Notes: generated by a model from the sequence alone, not told the origin. A stretch of DNA of 64,000 nt from Sinorhizobium sp. 6-70 (GCF_030124375.1 NZ_JASKLS010000006.1:289222-353221), one strand, 5' to 3'; counted from the stretch's first letter, positions 52,084 to 61,785 are shown. Numbers and translations: made by a program.

Positions 52084-53402
52084 CGATCCGAAAGATAGCG
52101 CATCGTCGCCACGGCGTCCGCCGGTTTGCCGTAGAAATAGCCCTGCCCCATGCCGCAGCCGAGCGCTTTCAACTTCAGCGCTTCGGCGAAATCCTCGATG
52201 CCTTCGGCGACGACTTCAAGCTCCAGCCCCTCGCACATCGAAACGATGGCCTTGATGATATGCTCCGATGCACGATCGGCGGAGATGCGGGAAACGAAGG
52301 CGCGATCGATCTTCACCTTGTCGAAGGAAAAATCGCGCAAGCGACCGAGGCTCGATTGCCCCGTCCCGAAATCGTCGAGCGACACGCGCACGCCGGCCGC
52401 CCGCAATTCGGAAACGATCTTCTGCGCCACATCGGCGTCCGCCATTACTGCTGTCTCGGTAATCTCGAGTTCCAGTCGGCGGGGGTCGAACCCGACCTGA
52501 TGGATGATCGACAACAGACGCGAGCTGGTCGCCGGGTCCATCAACTGTGCCGAGGACAGGTTGAAGGAAAGGAAGAGTTCCTTCGGCCAGGACAGGGCTG
52601 CCTGGGCCGCCTTGCGCAACAACGTTTCCGCCAACGCCTCGATGAAACCGCGCTCTTCGGCAAGCGGCACGAAAATCGAGGGCGACACATAGCCGAGATC
52701 CGCGTCGCACCATCTTGCCAGTGCTTCGAAGCCGACGACGGAGTCGCTGCGAAGATCGACGATGGGCTGGAAATGCACATCGACCTGGTCGGCGATGATC
52801 GCGTTGCGCAGCGCCTGTTCAATCTGCGTCGCGCGTTTCATTTCCTGGGCGATCTCCTGCGAGTACACCGTGATCTGGCCACGCCCGCGCCGCTTCGACC
52901 GATAGAGTGCGGTGTCGGCGCTCTTCAGCAGGTCTTCAAAGCTGTTGCCCGCAAAAGGGTAGACCGCGAAACCGAAGGACGCAGACAGGCGCACGTTGCG
53001 GTCGCCAAGATCGAAGGGAGCCGATAGCACCTCTTTCAGCACCCGGCCCAGTTTTTCCGCGGCCTTACGCTCGAAGATCAGCGGTAGCACGAAGGCGAAC
53101 TCGTCGTCCGTGGTGCGTGTCACGGTCGCACCTTCCGGGACGCAAGCTTTGAGACGGTGCGCGACCTGGCAGAGGATCTGATCGCCGGCCTCCGGCCCGA
53201 ACAGATCGTTGATCGGCTTGAAGCCATCGAGATTGGCAAGGCCGATGGTGAAGGGTGCCGGGTCGCTCGCGCGTTCCGCGGCAAGTTCACAAACCGTCTG
53301 GCGCAAATGCCGGCCATTGCCGAGGCCGGTGAGTTCATCAAGAAGCGCCATCGAGTGCGGCACGTCAATGATCTCATGCCCCGCGACCTGCCTCCACATC
53401 AT
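52056..53402 (-). CDS. c-di-GMP phosphodiesterase with degenerate GGDEF domain
   Basis: A 448-residue soluble protein: GGDEF domain about 18-178, EAL domain about 190-435. The GGDEF signature is TDDEF (98-102) and the first metal Asp is Asn (IGLANLDGF), so diguanylate cyclase activity is unlikely; a GTP-sensing role is possible. The EAL domain keeps FEALARW (225-231), NLSS, ELEITE, DDFGTG, KIDR, EGIED and QGYFYGKP, so it should cleave c-di-GMP. No membrane segment. Two ATG codons (53402, 53399) follow GGGAG. It lies 269 bp below the PAS-receiver gene, on the same strand. Confidence 0.87.
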   Translation of the reverse strand: MMWRQVAGHEIIDVPHSMALLDELTGLGNGRHLRQTVCELAAERASDPAPFTIGLANLDGFKPINDLFGPEAGDQILCQVAHRLKACVPEGATVTRTTDDEFAFVLPLIFERKAAEKLGRVLKEVLSAPFDLGDRNVRLSASFGFAVYPFAGNSFEDLLKSADTALYRSKRRGRGQITVYSQEIAQEMKRATQIEQALRNAIIADQVDVHFQPIVDLRSDSVVGFEALARWCDADLGYVSPSIFVPLAEERGFIEALAETLLRKAAQAALSWPKELFLSFNLSSAQLMDPATSSRLLSIIHQVGFDPRRLELEITETAVMADADVAQKIVSELRAAGVRVSLDDFGTGQSSLGRLRDFSFDKVKIDRAFVSRISADRASEHIIKAIVSMCEGLELEVVAEGIEDFAEALKLKALGCGMGQGYFYGKPADAVATMRYLSDRYRDVAASR

Positions 53403-53424
53403 GGCCGCAAGCTCCCGCTGCAGA

Positions 53425-53460
53425 CTACAGCGCCGCGCGCCTTATCAGACGCGCAAAGAT
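53425..53460 (-). repeat. RIME1 fragment
   Basis: CTACAGCGCCGCGCG, CTTATCAGACGCGCAAAG match the palindrome 2 end of RIME1 in reverse. The rest of the gap to 53671 shows nothing else. Confidence 0.65.
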
Positions 53461-53671
53461 GCCGCGGTTCTCGCCCGCGGAGACGGATCTCTCGCATCGG
53501 GGGACGAAGGGGCTGGGCGGCTGGACGAAGCGCATACATTGCTGCGAGGCTCTACACTTTCTGGCAGTTCGACGCAGACGATGACAATCGGGGGTTAACA
53601 ATCCTATATCGGCGCACTGTCAAATCTTTCGCCAGCCTCCCCAATTCTAGCGAATTGACAAGATCGAAGCC

Positions 53672-55396
53672 CTAGCCAGCGGCCCGCATGTTTCCCGCCG
53701 GCATGTATTTTCTGAGCACTGCCTCGATCATGTCCGGGCTTACCGGTTTCATGATGTGGTCATCCATCCCCGACGCTTCGCATTGCTTAAGGTCGATGTC
53801 GAGCGCCTGCGCGGTCACCGCGATGATCGGAGTCCGCCGCCCTGTCCCCTTTTCGGCGTCGCGGATGGCGACCGTGGCGTCGAACCCGTTCATCACCGGC
53901 ATCGATATGTCCATGAGAACCAATGCCGGCTGAAGGTCATGCCAGAGTTCCACTGCCTCCCTGCCATTCGCGGCGATCCGATGGGAGACCCCGAGCCCCT
54001 CCAGTATCTGGGCGAAGACGAACTGATTGATCTGATTGTCCTCGGCGACCAACACTTCGATATCCGGCGCATGCGTCCCGGTCGCAGCGTCGCCTTCGAA
54101 GGAGATCCCCCAGTCCGCTTGCGGAACCGACGACCGCGGCTGCGGGCGCTCGGCGCAAACGCGAAAGATCTCCGCAAGCAGGTTGCCGGCATCGATGTCG
54201 GCGGAAACCTTAAGGATGGGGCTTGCATGCCAGCCCGCAAGGACACGCTCGACGTCCGGGAACGCGCCATCGAGCACGAGGATGTCGAGCTTTACCCCGG
54301 AACGGTCGGCGGCCAGCGCGAAAGCCTCGAGCTCGTTGCCGTTGCGCACGGCGCAGGCGTCGAGACCGGAACCGCGCAGGCGCGCCACGAGCCGTTCCTC
54401 CGCGCCTCGGTCGTCCGTCGCAAGCAGCACGCGCAGTCCGCGCGCGGGCAGGTTCTCGATCATCGAACCTGCCTCGACCAGCTGCTGTACATTCAACGCC
54501 CGGAACGGATCGTAGAAATTCTGTGCCGGCGCAAATATGCTGTAGTCCAGAATCTGGAGGCCGCTGCTGCCCGTGTTGTCGCCCGTACCGTGATACCAGG
54601 CCGCGATATCGGTGACGTCGTTCATGCAGGTCACGACAAAATGACGGCCGGGCATGCCGATGCGATATTTGCGCGTCACGACCCAAAGATCACTGCCGTC
54701 GGCGCGAACGATGTGTTCGGCTTCCGAGTGCGGCTTGCCGGTTTCGAGCACCGACCGGTCCGACTGTTCGAACCGCTCCGCCAGCTCGGCATCGACGAGA
54801 TCCCATGCGGAGCGCCCGAGGACCGCGTCCTGGGAAAGCTCATGGATCGTGCAGAACGCCTTGTTGACGGCGATGTAGTTGAGGTTTCGGTCTTTGACGC
54901 AGATTGGATTGGGCTGCGCGTCGAGGATTTCTTCCGTCAGTTCCACGCGTTCGAGGTCGGTCTGAAGCTGTTCGTCGCGTTTCTTCTGTTCGGAAACATC
55001 GATGACGGACAATATGCCGATACCACTCGACAGCCGGCGCTTGCGCAATGAGACCCAGCGCGTGCGACCGGCCCGCTCGACACTCTCGTAGCGCTCGCGC
55101 CAATGAAGCGCCATGTGCTCGGCGATCCAGTCTTCCCTGTTCGCTCGCCTGCGGCTGTTCTCAGGCAATGTCCCTGGACGCACACCGGTATCGTAGACTG
55201 CGCCGAGAAAGTCGCGGAGGCGAGTGCCGGCCGTCAACAGGCGGGCTGGTACCGGAAAGAACTGCAGGATCGAGGGGCTGGCGAACAGGATCGTATCGTC
55301 TCGACCGCAGACAAGCAGAGCGAGGCCAAGCGCATCGCAGCTCGACTCGAGAATGATCCTGTTGATGTCTGCGCCGCCCGACGCCACATCGCTCAT
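53672..55396 (-). CDS. PAS-PAS-receiver protein lacking a kinase domain
   Basis: A 574-residue cytosolic protein: PAS about 15-135, PAS about 150-265, a receiver-like domain about 320-415 and a full receiver about 446-566. The last has the phosphoacceptor Asp496 (LVLMDISMP), acidic Glu-Asp 452-453 (AEDN), Thr528 (VTA) and Lys550. The first keeps Asp328-Asp329 and Asp376 but lacks the Lys. No HisKA or HATPase region exists between PAS and receiver, so a kinase must act in trans. It may relay signals to the phosphodiesterase gene downstream; that link is positional only. Confidence 0.85.
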   Translation of the reverse strand: MSDVASGGADINRIILESSCDALGLALLVCGRDDTILFASPSILQFFPVPARLLTAGTRLRDFLGAVYDTGVRPGTLPENSRRRANREDWIAEHMALHWRERYESVERAGRTRWVSLRKRRLSSGIGILSVIDVSEQKKRDEQLQTDLERVELTEEILDAQPNPICVKDRNLNYIAVNKAFCTIHELSQDAVLGRSAWDLVDAELAERFEQSDRSVLETGKPHSEAEHIVRADGSDLWVVTRKYRIGMPGRHFVVTCMNDVTDIAAWYHGTGDNTGSSGLQILDYSIFAPAQNFYDPFRALNVQQLVEAGSMIENLPARGLRVLLATDDRGAEERLVARLRGSGLDACAVRNGNELEAFALAADRSGVKLDILVLDGAFPDVERVLAGWHASPILKVSADIDAGNLLAEIFRVCAERPQPRSSVPQADWGISFEGDAATGTHAPDIEVLVAEDNQINQFVFAQILEGLGVSHRIAANGREAVELWHDLQPALVLMDISMPVMNGFDATVAIRDAEKGTGRRTPIIAVTAQALDIDLKQCEASGMDDHIMKPVSPDMIEAVLRKYMPAGNMRAAG

Positions 55397-55756
55397 TGCG
55401 CTGTCCTCATTTCGCCGTCTGCATGATGCAGCAATCTAAAAGTTTCACAGCGGCCCTTGCGCGTCTGAAAAGACCCGCGGCGCCGGCGCGGCGGTTTCAT
55501 TCCGGGACATGCTGGCTGGCCTCCGAAGGCGTCTCTTCGGGCGGAATGCGGGGCGGCGTCCAGCAACGCCGCGGAGCTCCAAAGACAAAACCCCTGCTCA
55601 TTCAGGTTGTTGTGGAAAATCGCAGCAGAACGTTAAAGGGGGATTAAATCATGGTCTCATTTTTCCCGAGACTTATCTCCCCATGGCCGCTCTTACCGCG
55701 GCGGACCAATCGCAAACACCCCTTTCCCTCGCGCGCCGAATCCGGGAAAATGAGCC
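55397..55756. other. 360-bp gene-free stretch
   Basis: Lies between the divergent PAS-receiver and mutL starts. A decayed RIME1 occupies 55421-55490. The remainder is presumably promoter; no confident box or operator was found. Short frames have no start signals. Confidence 0.5.
55421..55490 (+). repeat. RIME1, decayed
   Basis: GCATGATGCAGCAATCTAAAAG, TTTCACAGCGGCCC and TTGCGCGTCTGAAAAGAC followed by CGCGGCGC match RIME1's right half with many changes. Confidence 0.6.
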
Positions 55757-57556
55757 ATGATCATCAAGCAACTTTCAGAAACGCTCATCAACCAGATTGC
55801 GGCCGGTGAGGTCATCGAGCGGCCTGCCAGCGCGGCCAAGGAATTGATCGAGAATGCGCTCGACGCGGGCGCGACCAGGATCGAGATCGCGACGGCCGGC
55901 GGCGGCAAGACGCTGCTCAGGGTGACCGACAACGGCGGCGGCATGTCGCCCGCCGATCTCGCCCTGGCCGTTCAGCGCCATTGCACCTCCAAGATCAGCG
56001 ATAGCCTCACGGACATCCGGACCCTCGGCTTTCGCGGCGAGGCCCTGCCCTCGATCGGATCGGTCGCGCGCCTGTCGATCACGACGCGAACGGCCGGCGC
56101 CAACGAGGGCGCGGCGATCGCAATCGCAGGCGGGAAGACCGAAGCCATGCGCCCGTCACCGGCCAATGTCGGGACCGTCGTCGAGGTGCGCGATCTTTTC
56201 TTCGCGACCCCCGCGCGGCTCAAATTCATGAAATCGGAAAAGGCCGAGGCTGCCGCGATTTCCGAGGTCGTCCGCCGCATGGCGATCGCCTTCCCGAAGG
56301 TGCGCTTCGTACTTTCCGGCTCCGATCGCACCACCCTGGAGTTCCCAGCCACCGGTGAGGACCGGCTGGCGCGGATGGCGCAGGTGCTCGGCAAGGATTT
56401 CCGCGACAATGCGATCGAGATCGACGCCGAACGGGAGGATGCCCGGCTTACGGGCTTTGCCGGCGTGCCGACCTTCAACCGCGGCAACTCGCTTCAGCAA
56501 TACGTCTTCGTCAACGGCCGACCGGTGCAGGACAAGCTCATCCTGTCTGCAATCCGCGTCGCCTATGCCGAAACCATCCCCCAAGGACGCTACCCGGTTG
56601 CCGTCCTGTCGATCGAACTCGATCCGGCGCTCGTCGATGTCAATGTCCATCCGGCGAAGTCGGACGTCCGGTTTCGCGATCCGGGCTTGATCCGAGGGTT
56701 GCTTATCGGCGCGATCCGCGAGGCGCTCGCGCGCGGCGGAGACCGTGCTGCGACCACCGGCGCAAGCGGGATGATGCGTGCCTTCCGGCCGGAGATGCAG
56801 AGGCCGCCGCAACCCTGGACTCCTGAAGCCTCGCCCTACCGGCCGATACATTTCGGCGAAACTGCGAACGGCTTCGCAGAGGCCCCGCAGCGAGCCTTTG
56901 TGGAATTCTCGCAGCCATCGGCGCGTTCCACCGGTCCGGCCGAAGAAACACGCGTTTCTGACGTAACCCCGCCATCCTTTCCGCTCGGCGCCGCGCGTGC
57001 GCAGCTCCATGAGAACTATATCGTCGCGCAGACGGATGATGGCCTCGTCATCGTCGATCAGCACGCCGCGCACGAGCGGCTCGTCTTCGAGACGATGCGG
57101 ACGGCGCTGCATTCGCGCCCGGTGCCTGCGCAAACCCTGCTCATCCCGGAGATCGTCGACCTCCCCGAGGACGACTGCGATCGGCTGATGGCGCATGCGG
57201 AGGAATTCTCCCGTCTCGGCCTCGCGATCGAACGCTTCGGCCCGGGGGCGATCGCAGTACGCGAGACGCCGGCGATGCTGGGCGAAATGGATGCGGTCGG
57301 CCTTGTGCGGCAGCTCGCCGACGAGCTTGCGGAATGGGATACAGCGAACGGCCTTGCGGGGCGGCTCGAATATCTCGCTGCGACGATGGCCTGCCACGGC
57401 TCGGTTCGCTCAGGCCGCCGGATGCGGACGGAGGAGATGAACGCACTGCTTCGCCAGATGGAGGCGACACCTGGCTCCGGCCAGTGCAATCATGGCCGGC
57501 CAACCTATATCGAGCTGAAGCTCTCGGACATCGAGCGTCTCTTCGGCCGCAGCTAA
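55757..57556 (+). CDS. mutL: DNA mismatch repair protein MutL
   Basis: A 599-residue GHKL ATPase: [37 protein letters not shown] and [11 protein letters not shown] in the N-terminal domain, and a C-terminal endonuclease domain with [12 protein letters not shown] (DQHA-X2-E-X4-E) and [12 protein letters not shown]. It should nick DNA after MutS recognition, as in organisms lacking MutH. The middle (about 335-405) is a flexible Pro-rich linker. The start follows GGGAAAA. A RIME1 copy follows the stop at a distance of 34 bp. Confidence 0.97.
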   Translation: MIIKQLSETLINQIAAGEVIERPASAAKELIENALDAGATRIEIATAGGGKTLLRVTDNGGGMSPADLALAVQRHCTSKISDSLTDIRTLGFRGEALPSIGSVARLSITTRTAGANEGAAIAIAGGKTEAMRPSPANVGTVVEVRDLFFATPARLKFMKSEKAEAAAISEVVRRMAIAFPKVRFVLSGSDRTTLEFPATGEDRLARMAQVLGKDFRDNAIEIDAEREDARLTGFAGVPTFNRGNSLQQYVFVNGRPVQDKLILSAIRVAYAETIPQGRYPVAVLSIELDPALVDVNVHPAKSDVRFRDPGLIRGLLIGAIREALARGGDRAATTGASGMMRAFRPEMQRPPQPWTPEASPYRPIHFGETANGFAEAPQRAFVEFSQPSARSTGPAEETRVSDVTPPSFPLGAARAQLHENYIVAQTDDGLVIVDQHAAHERLVFETMRTALHSRPVPAQTLLIPEIVDLPEDDCDRLMAHAEEFSRLGLAIERFGPGAIAVRETPAMLGEMDAVGLVRQLADELAEWDTANGLAGRLEYLAATMACHGSVRSGRRMRTEEMNALLRQMEATPGSGQCNHGRPTYIELKLSDIERLFGRS

Positions 57557-57590
57557 CGAGCGGTCGCTCGGCGGAATAGCACTACTGCAC

Positions 57591-57689
57591 GCTTCCTTAA
57601 ATCGTCGCCGATTTAAGGATAAAGACGATGCAGCAATTCAAAGTGCTACAGCGCCTTTTGCGCGTCTTGTGAGACGCGCGGCGCTGTAG
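57591..57689 (+). repeat. RIME1 repeat, full length
   Basis: CCTTAAATCGTCGCCGATTTAAGG, ATGCAGCAATTCAAAGTG and CTACAGCGCC...GCGCGGCGCTGTAG are all intact, with the inner arms GCGCGTCT/AGACGCGC. Confidence 0.9.
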
Positions 57690-57767
57690 TGTCTTGCCGG
57701 CACTGGAGTTTTACTGGGCACTGGGTTAGACCAAGAAGCAATCGAATTGAGAAGGCAGACACTGGCA

Positions 57768-58001
57768 ATGATGAACCGATTTGAAGGAAGTCCCTCGCGC
57801 GAGGCGAAGATCCGCTATCTCGACGGCGACTTCCAGATCGTGCTTGCCGGATCACACGTCGTCTGTGCCATGACGGGCAAAGCGATCCCCGTGGACGAAT
57901 TGCGCTACTGGAGCGTTGCCCGGCAGGAGCCCTATGTCGACGCGGCTGCCTCGCTCGAGGCGGAAAAACGCGCCGGTGCGCTTCCCAATCAGCGACGCTG
58001 A
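57768..58001 (+). CDS. DUF2093 domain protein
   Basis: A 77-residue protein: MMNRFEGSPSREAKIRYLDG, QIVLAGSHVVCAMTGKAIPV and DELRYWSVARQEPYVD. It matches the short DUF2093 family (about 70 residues) confined to alphaproteobacteria. The central Cys and beta-rich character suggest a small barrel; no function is known. Two ATG codons (57768, 57771) are possible; an upstream TTG in frame is not supported. It faces lpxK's 3' end, with RIME1 copies on both sides. Confidence 0.85.
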   Translation: MMNRFEGSPSREAKIRYLDGDFQIVLAGSHVVCAMTGKAIPVDELRYWSVARQEPYVDAAASLEAEKRAGALPNQRR

Positions 58002-58009
58002 TTACTGGA

Positions 58010-58110
58010 TGCTTCCTTAAATCGTGGCCGATTTGAGGGTTAAAACACGCAGCATTTCAAAGTGTGCTACGGGGGCCCTTTGCGCGTCCGACAAGACGGG
58101 TGGCGCTGTG
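58010..58110 (+). repeat. RIME1 repeat, slightly decayed
   Basis: CCTTAAATCGTGGCCGATTTGAGGG, GCAGCATTTCAAAGTGTGCTAC, TTTGCGCGTCCGACAAGACG and TGGCGCTGTG. It sits between convergent DUF2093 and lpxK. Confidence 0.82.
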
Positions 58111-58125
58111 AGTAAAGCCCCCCCG

Positions 58126-59172
58126 TCACGGAGTGATTGACTTGGCCTCCCGCAGCTTGCGCGCTCGCGCGGCGGCAAGCGTGCGGTCGATGACTTTGCC
58201 GGGCACCGACGGGTCGTCGAAGCGCACATCGATTTCGATCACCTTGCTCTTGGCCGCCAGTTCTCCCGCCCGGCCATGGCCAGGTTCGAGACGCACCAAG
58301 TCCTTCGACGTGGTGACCAGCGTATAGCCCTGGGTCGCGGCGCGATCGAGCAGGTCGGCAATTTCATCGTCGGAGAAGTGGTGATGATCGGGAAAGCTCC
58401 GCGTCTCCTCGATCATCGCGCCCGTCTCGCGCACGGTCCGGAAGAACTTCTCCGGATCGGCGATACCGGCCCAGGCAAGAACCTTGACGCCTGCGAGCTG
58501 ACCCTCGTCGACCCGGATGGTTTCAGCCGCGTAGACGGGCTTGCCCGCCCGAGCGGCCCGGCGGACCAGGGGATCGGCCGCCGATCCGCTGCCGATCTTG
58601 AGGAGCGCTGTTGCGTGGCGAAGCTGGTCGCCGATTGGCGCGCGAACCGGCCCTGAGGGAACCAGATGTCCATTGCCGATGCCTCGCCCGGAATCGACCA
58701 CAAGCAAGGCGAAGTCGAATGCGAGCCGCGCGCTCTGGAAGCCGTCGTCCATGATGATGATGTCGGCGCCCTCGGCAGCGAGCTTGCGCGCGCCCTCGAC
58801 GCGGCGTCGGCAGACGACGGTCAAGGCTTCGCGGGCGAGCAGCAGCGGCTCGTCGCCGACGTCGCGGGCACGATGGTGATGCGGATCGACAACAGTTGTG
58901 ACGTCCAGCGAGCCGCCATAACCGCGACTCAAAAAGCCGGGCTTCAACCCCTTCGCCTTGGCGGCTCGGGCAAGCGCAATAGCGGTCGGCGTCTTTCCAG
59001 CTCCTCCGACTGTGAAGTTGCCGACGCAGATGAGTGGCACCGGCGCCGAGGCGCGGCGGGCTCTATCCATGCGCATTCCGGCGATGCGGCCATAAACCCA
59101 GGAAACCGGCCAAAGCGCGTAGGCGCGCCAATCGGCCTTGGTCCACCAGAACGGTGGCGCTTCAGAAACCAT
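58126..59172 (-). CDS. lpxK: Tetraacyldisaccharide 4'-kinase
   Basis: A 348-residue inner-membrane-associated kinase that adds the 4'-phosphate of lipid A. The Walker loop is [19 protein letters not shown] (about 50-68), with SRGYGGS and [12 protein letters not shown] following. It belongs to the LPS cluster with kdtA upstream, but a HAD gene and two RIME1 copies separate the two. The ATG follows TTAGGCAGC. Confidence 0.95.
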   Translation of the reverse strand: MVSEAPPFWWTKADWRAYALWPVSWVYGRIAGMRMDRARRASAPVPLICVGNFTVGGAGKTPTAIALARAAKAKGLKPGFLSRGYGGSLDVTTVVDPHHHRARDVGDEPLLLAREALTVVCRRRVEGARKLAAEGADIIIMDDGFQSARLAFDFALLVVDSGRGIGNGHLVPSGPVRAPIGDQLRHATALLKIGSGSAADPLVRRAARAGKPVYAAETIRVDEGQLAGVKVLAWAGIADPEKFFRTVRETGAMIEETRSFPDHHHFSDDEIADLLDRAATQGYTLVTTSKDLVRLEPGHGRAGELAAKSKVIEIDVRFDDPSVPGKVIDRTLAAARARKLREAKSITP

Positions 59173-59230
59173 GCTGCCTAATCTGCCTCCACGACCTGCC
59201 CTGCCCCCAAACCGGCCAGGAACGCGACGC

Positions 59231-59263
59231 TCTACAGCGCCGCGCGTCTGAAAGACGCGATGG
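59231..59263 (-). repeat. RIME1 fragment
   Basis: CTCTACAGCGCCGCGCG and TCTGAAAGACGCGA are the palindrome 2 end of RIME1 in reverse. It lies just upstream of lpxK's start. Confidence 0.65.
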
Positions 59264-59316
59264 ACAAAAAACGTCAGAATGGGAAAAAAGGCAAGCCGGT
59301 CGGTGCCTGCTGCAGG

Positions 59317-59413
59317 TTTCCTTAAATCGTAGCCGATTTAAGGATAAAAACATGCAGCAATTCAAAGTGCTACAGCGTCCTTTGCGCATTTAACAAGGCG
59401 CGCGGCGCTGTAG
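59317..59413 (+). repeat. RIME1 repeat, full length, abutting a stop codon
   Basis: CCTTAAATCGTAGCCGATTTAAGG, ATGCAGCAATTCAAAGTG, CTACAGCGTCCTTTGCGC and GCGCGCGGCGCTGTAGAC. Its right end is two bases from the stop of the HAD gene (59416-59418). Confidence 0.9.
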
Positions 59414-59415
59414 AC

Positions 59416-60120
59416 CTACAGCACCGCCTCCAGTTCCGTGATGTCGGCCAGGCAATGGTCCGAGGCCGCGGCAAGAGATTGGCGCGACCCTGTGCCGGTC
59501 AGCACTGCGACCGTCAGGCCAACGCCGGCGCTGCGCCCCATGTGCATGTCGTGATTGTTGTCGCCGACCACCGCCACCTGATGCGGCTTAAGCCCGGTCG
59601 CAGCGCAGAAACCCAACACCATGCCCGGCTCCGGCTTGACCCCATGGCCGCTGTCATAGCCGGCAATATAGTGCAGGTAACCATCGAAACCGAAGCGCCT
59701 GGCGGTTTCCCGGATCGACCGTTCGTTGTCGCTCGAGGCGACACCGAGGCGATAGCCTTTCGCGTGAAGGCCGGCAAAGAAGGCGCCGAGATCGGTCACC
59801 GGAACGGCATAGTCCGCGGACTGCGCAAAAAGGCTGTCGAAGAGCGTCGTCAACTCCTCGACGGTGAAGGGCGCGCCGGCGCCAACCATGCCTGTGGCGA
59901 TTTCCACCGTATTACCGGCGGCGAGCAGACTGTCGGGCGCAACGTACCCGCTGTCCGGATCCATTCCGCCCGCCTGAAGCAGCACCCTTGCGAGTTCCTC
60001 ATCGCCCTTTGCCGCGATGCGCGCCAATTCGTAGTTCACCGGCACCCAGCTCTTCACGTAGTCGAGAAGCGTCCCGTCCTTGTCGAACAAGATGCCGACG
60101 ATGGTTTTCGATGCAACCAT
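59416..60120 (-). CDS. HAD-family phosphatase
   Basis: A 234-residue HAD hydrolase: motif I VGILFDKDGTLLDY (nucleophile and acid Asp), motif II LGVASSDN, motif III Lys in KPEPGMV and motif IV VVGDNNHDM. It resembles phosphoglycolate phosphatase-type enzymes; a KDO or LPS link is not shown. ATG 60120 was used, and the longer frame back to 60633 is a shadow of kdtA. It follows kdtA by 23 bp and ends in a RIME1 repeat before lpxK, an insertion relative to the usual kdtA-lpxK order. Confidence 0.85.
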   Translation of the reverse strand: MVASKTIVGILFDKDGTLLDYVKSWVPVNYELARIAAKGDEELARVLLQAGGMDPDSGYVAPDSLLAAGNTVEIATGMVGAGAPFTVEELTTLFDSLFAQSADYAVPVTDLGAFFAGLHAKGYRLGVASSDNERSIRETARRFGFDGYLHYIAGYDSGHGVKPEPGMVLGFCAATGLKPHQVAVVGDNNHDMHMGRSAGVGLTVAVLTGTGSRQSLAAASDHCLADITELEAVL

Positions 60121-60143
60121 GATGCGATCCGCAAATTGACGCT

Positions 60144-61457
60144 TCAGCCTTCGACGCGCGGCTCCAGCCGTGCCTTCACGACCAGCGGGTTGATATAGGG
60201 CTCGAGACCCTTGATCGTCGCCGTCAGCGCGCCACGCATCTGTTGCACGCTTTCGAGACCGGCGTCGATCATCGAGCGACGCATGTCGTCGTTGCCGAGC
60301 AGATAGTTGACGCCCTTGGCCAGCATCTCGACATCGCGAACGATCTTGGCGCTGCCGTTCTTGGCAAGCATCTGATAGGTTTCGCGGAAATTCTGGACAT
60401 TGCCACCCGAAAGAACCGCACAGCCGAGCATCGCCGGCTCCAGCGGATTCTGCCCGCCTTCGGCAAAGAGCGAGCGGCCGACGAAGGCAACCTCGGTCAG
60501 GCGTAGATAGAGGCCCATTTCGCCGATCGTGTCGCCGAGGAAAATATCGACGTCCGGCGTTAGCGGATCGTTGCGCGTCCGGCGTGCAACCTTCAGTCCC
60601 TTGGCGACCAGTGCTGCCTCGATCGCGTCGCATCGCTCGGGATGGCGCGGGACGACGATCGTCAGGAGACCGGTCCTGTCCCTCAATGCGCGGTGAACCG
60701 TCGCCGCGGCATTCTCCTCGCCCTCGAAGGTGGAGATCGCCGCCCAGGTCTTGCGCGCACCGATCTGCTGCCGATACTCCTTGAGCGCCTTCGGATCATG
60801 CGGCGGAGCGTCGGTGTCGACCTTGAGATTGCCGGAGACCATGACCGGAAGCGCGCCGAGCGTGCGAAAGCGGTCCGCATCCACGTCGGATTGCGCAATG
60901 ACGAGCGCCAGGTTCTCGAAGAGCGCCTCGGCGAGCGAGGGCCGTTTTTTCCAGCGCGCGAAGGTCCGGTCCGAAAGACGGCCGTTCACCAGGACCTGCG
61001 GAATGTGCCGGCTGCCGAGTTCGACGATGGTCATCGGCCAGATTTCCGATTCCGCAATGATCGCCAGATCCGGCTCCCAATAGTCGAGAAAGCGGCTCAC
61101 TGCAGGCTTGAAATCAAGCGGCACATATTGGTGCACGACGGCAGAACCCAGTCGCTCAGCGGCTACGCGGGCCGACGTCGTCGTACCGGTGGTCAGCACC
61201 ACGGCGATGCCGCGGCGGCGGATTTCCTTGATCAGCGGTGTGACGGCTGCCGTCTCCCCGACGCTGGCGGCATGAAACCAGACAAGCGGTCCTTGCGGGC
61301 GCGGCGCGCTCGCATAGCCGTAGCGCTCGCGTCGGCGCGTCGGGTCCTCCTTGCCTTTCGCTGCGCGTATGGCGAGGTAGGACCAGACCAAGGGATAGAT
61401 CCCCGTCCCGATCCAGCGATAGCTGGAAAGCGCAAGCCGTGCACGAAGGCTACTCAT
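60144..61457 (-). CDS. kdtA: 3-deoxy-D-manno-octulosonic-acid transferase
   Basis: A 437-residue GT-B enzyme adding KDO to lipid IVA. The N-terminal membrane anchor is IYPLVWSYLAIRAA; WFHAASVGETAA, IAESEIWPMTI, VNGRLSD and FVGRSLFAEGGQNPLEPAM are signatures. It works at the inner face of the inner membrane in LPS core assembly. It is 91 bp below the DUF4170 gene and joins LPS-related genes lpxK and the CysQ-like phosphatase on the same strand. Confidence 0.96.
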   Translation of the reverse strand: MSSLRARLALSSYRWIGTGIYPLVWSYLAIRAAKGKEDPTRRRERYGYASAPRPQGPLVWFHAASVGETAAVTPLIKEIRRRGIAVVLTTGTTTSARVAAERLGSAVVHQYVPLDFKPAVSRFLDYWEPDLAIIAESEIWPMTIVELGSRHIPQVLVNGRLSDRTFARWKKRPSLAEALFENLALVIAQSDVDADRFRTLGALPVMVSGNLKVDTDAPPHDPKALKEYRQQIGARKTWAAISTFEGEENAAATVHRALRDRTGLLTIVVPRHPERCDAIEAALVAKGLKVARRTRNDPLTPDVDIFLGDTIGEMGLYLRLTEVAFVGRSLFAEGGQNPLEPAMLGCAVLSGGNVQNFRETYQMLAKNGSAKIVRDVEMLAKGVNYLLGNDDMRRSMIDAGLESVQQMRGALTATIKGLEPYINPLVVKARLEPRVEG

Positions 61458-61548
61458 GAACTCGCGCCCTCGCCCGTGTGCAACCGGACACAGATGTCAT
61501 GCACAGCCTGGGCGCAGGTACGCCGGGAGCGTTCCAAAGACACCGACA

Positions 61549-61785
61549 TCAATCATTTTCCGGATCGAGCAGACGATGCATATGAACGATGAAATAACGC
61601 ATATGGGCGTTGTCGACCGTCATCTGCGCCTTGGCCTTCCAGGCGGCATGAGCGCTGTTGTAGTCGGGAAAGATGCCGACGATATCGAGCTTTTCCAGAT
61701 CGCGGAACTGGACGTTGGTAAGCGTTGTCAGCTCGCCGCCGAAGACGAGGTGCAAACGTTGCTTTTTCGCGGAGTCTTGAGCCAT
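61549..61785 (-). CDS. DUF4170 domain protein
   Basis: A 78-residue cytosolic protein: QRLHLVFGGELTTLTNVQFR, DIVGIFPDYNSAHAAWKAKA and MRYFIVHMHRLLDPE. It matches the small DUF4170 family, found next to kdtA in Rhizobiales. No catalytic residues are clear. ATG 61785 (MAQDSAKK) is preferred to the longer frame at 61836. Confidence 0.87.
   Translation of the reverse strand: MAQDSAKKQRLHLVFGGELTTLTNVQFRDLEKLDIVGIFPDYNSAHAAWKAKAQMTVDNAHMRYFIVHMHRLLDPEND

Noticed and set aside
57591..59413. CRISPR-like array from regularly recurring repeats
   Set aside because: Repeats are about 100 bp, palindromic, of mixed orientation and separated by genes; there are no short spacers or cas genes.
60124..60633. 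N-terminal extension of the HAD gene
   Set aside because: Overlaps kdtA in another frame and lacks domain content; HAD motif I begins right after ATG 60120.
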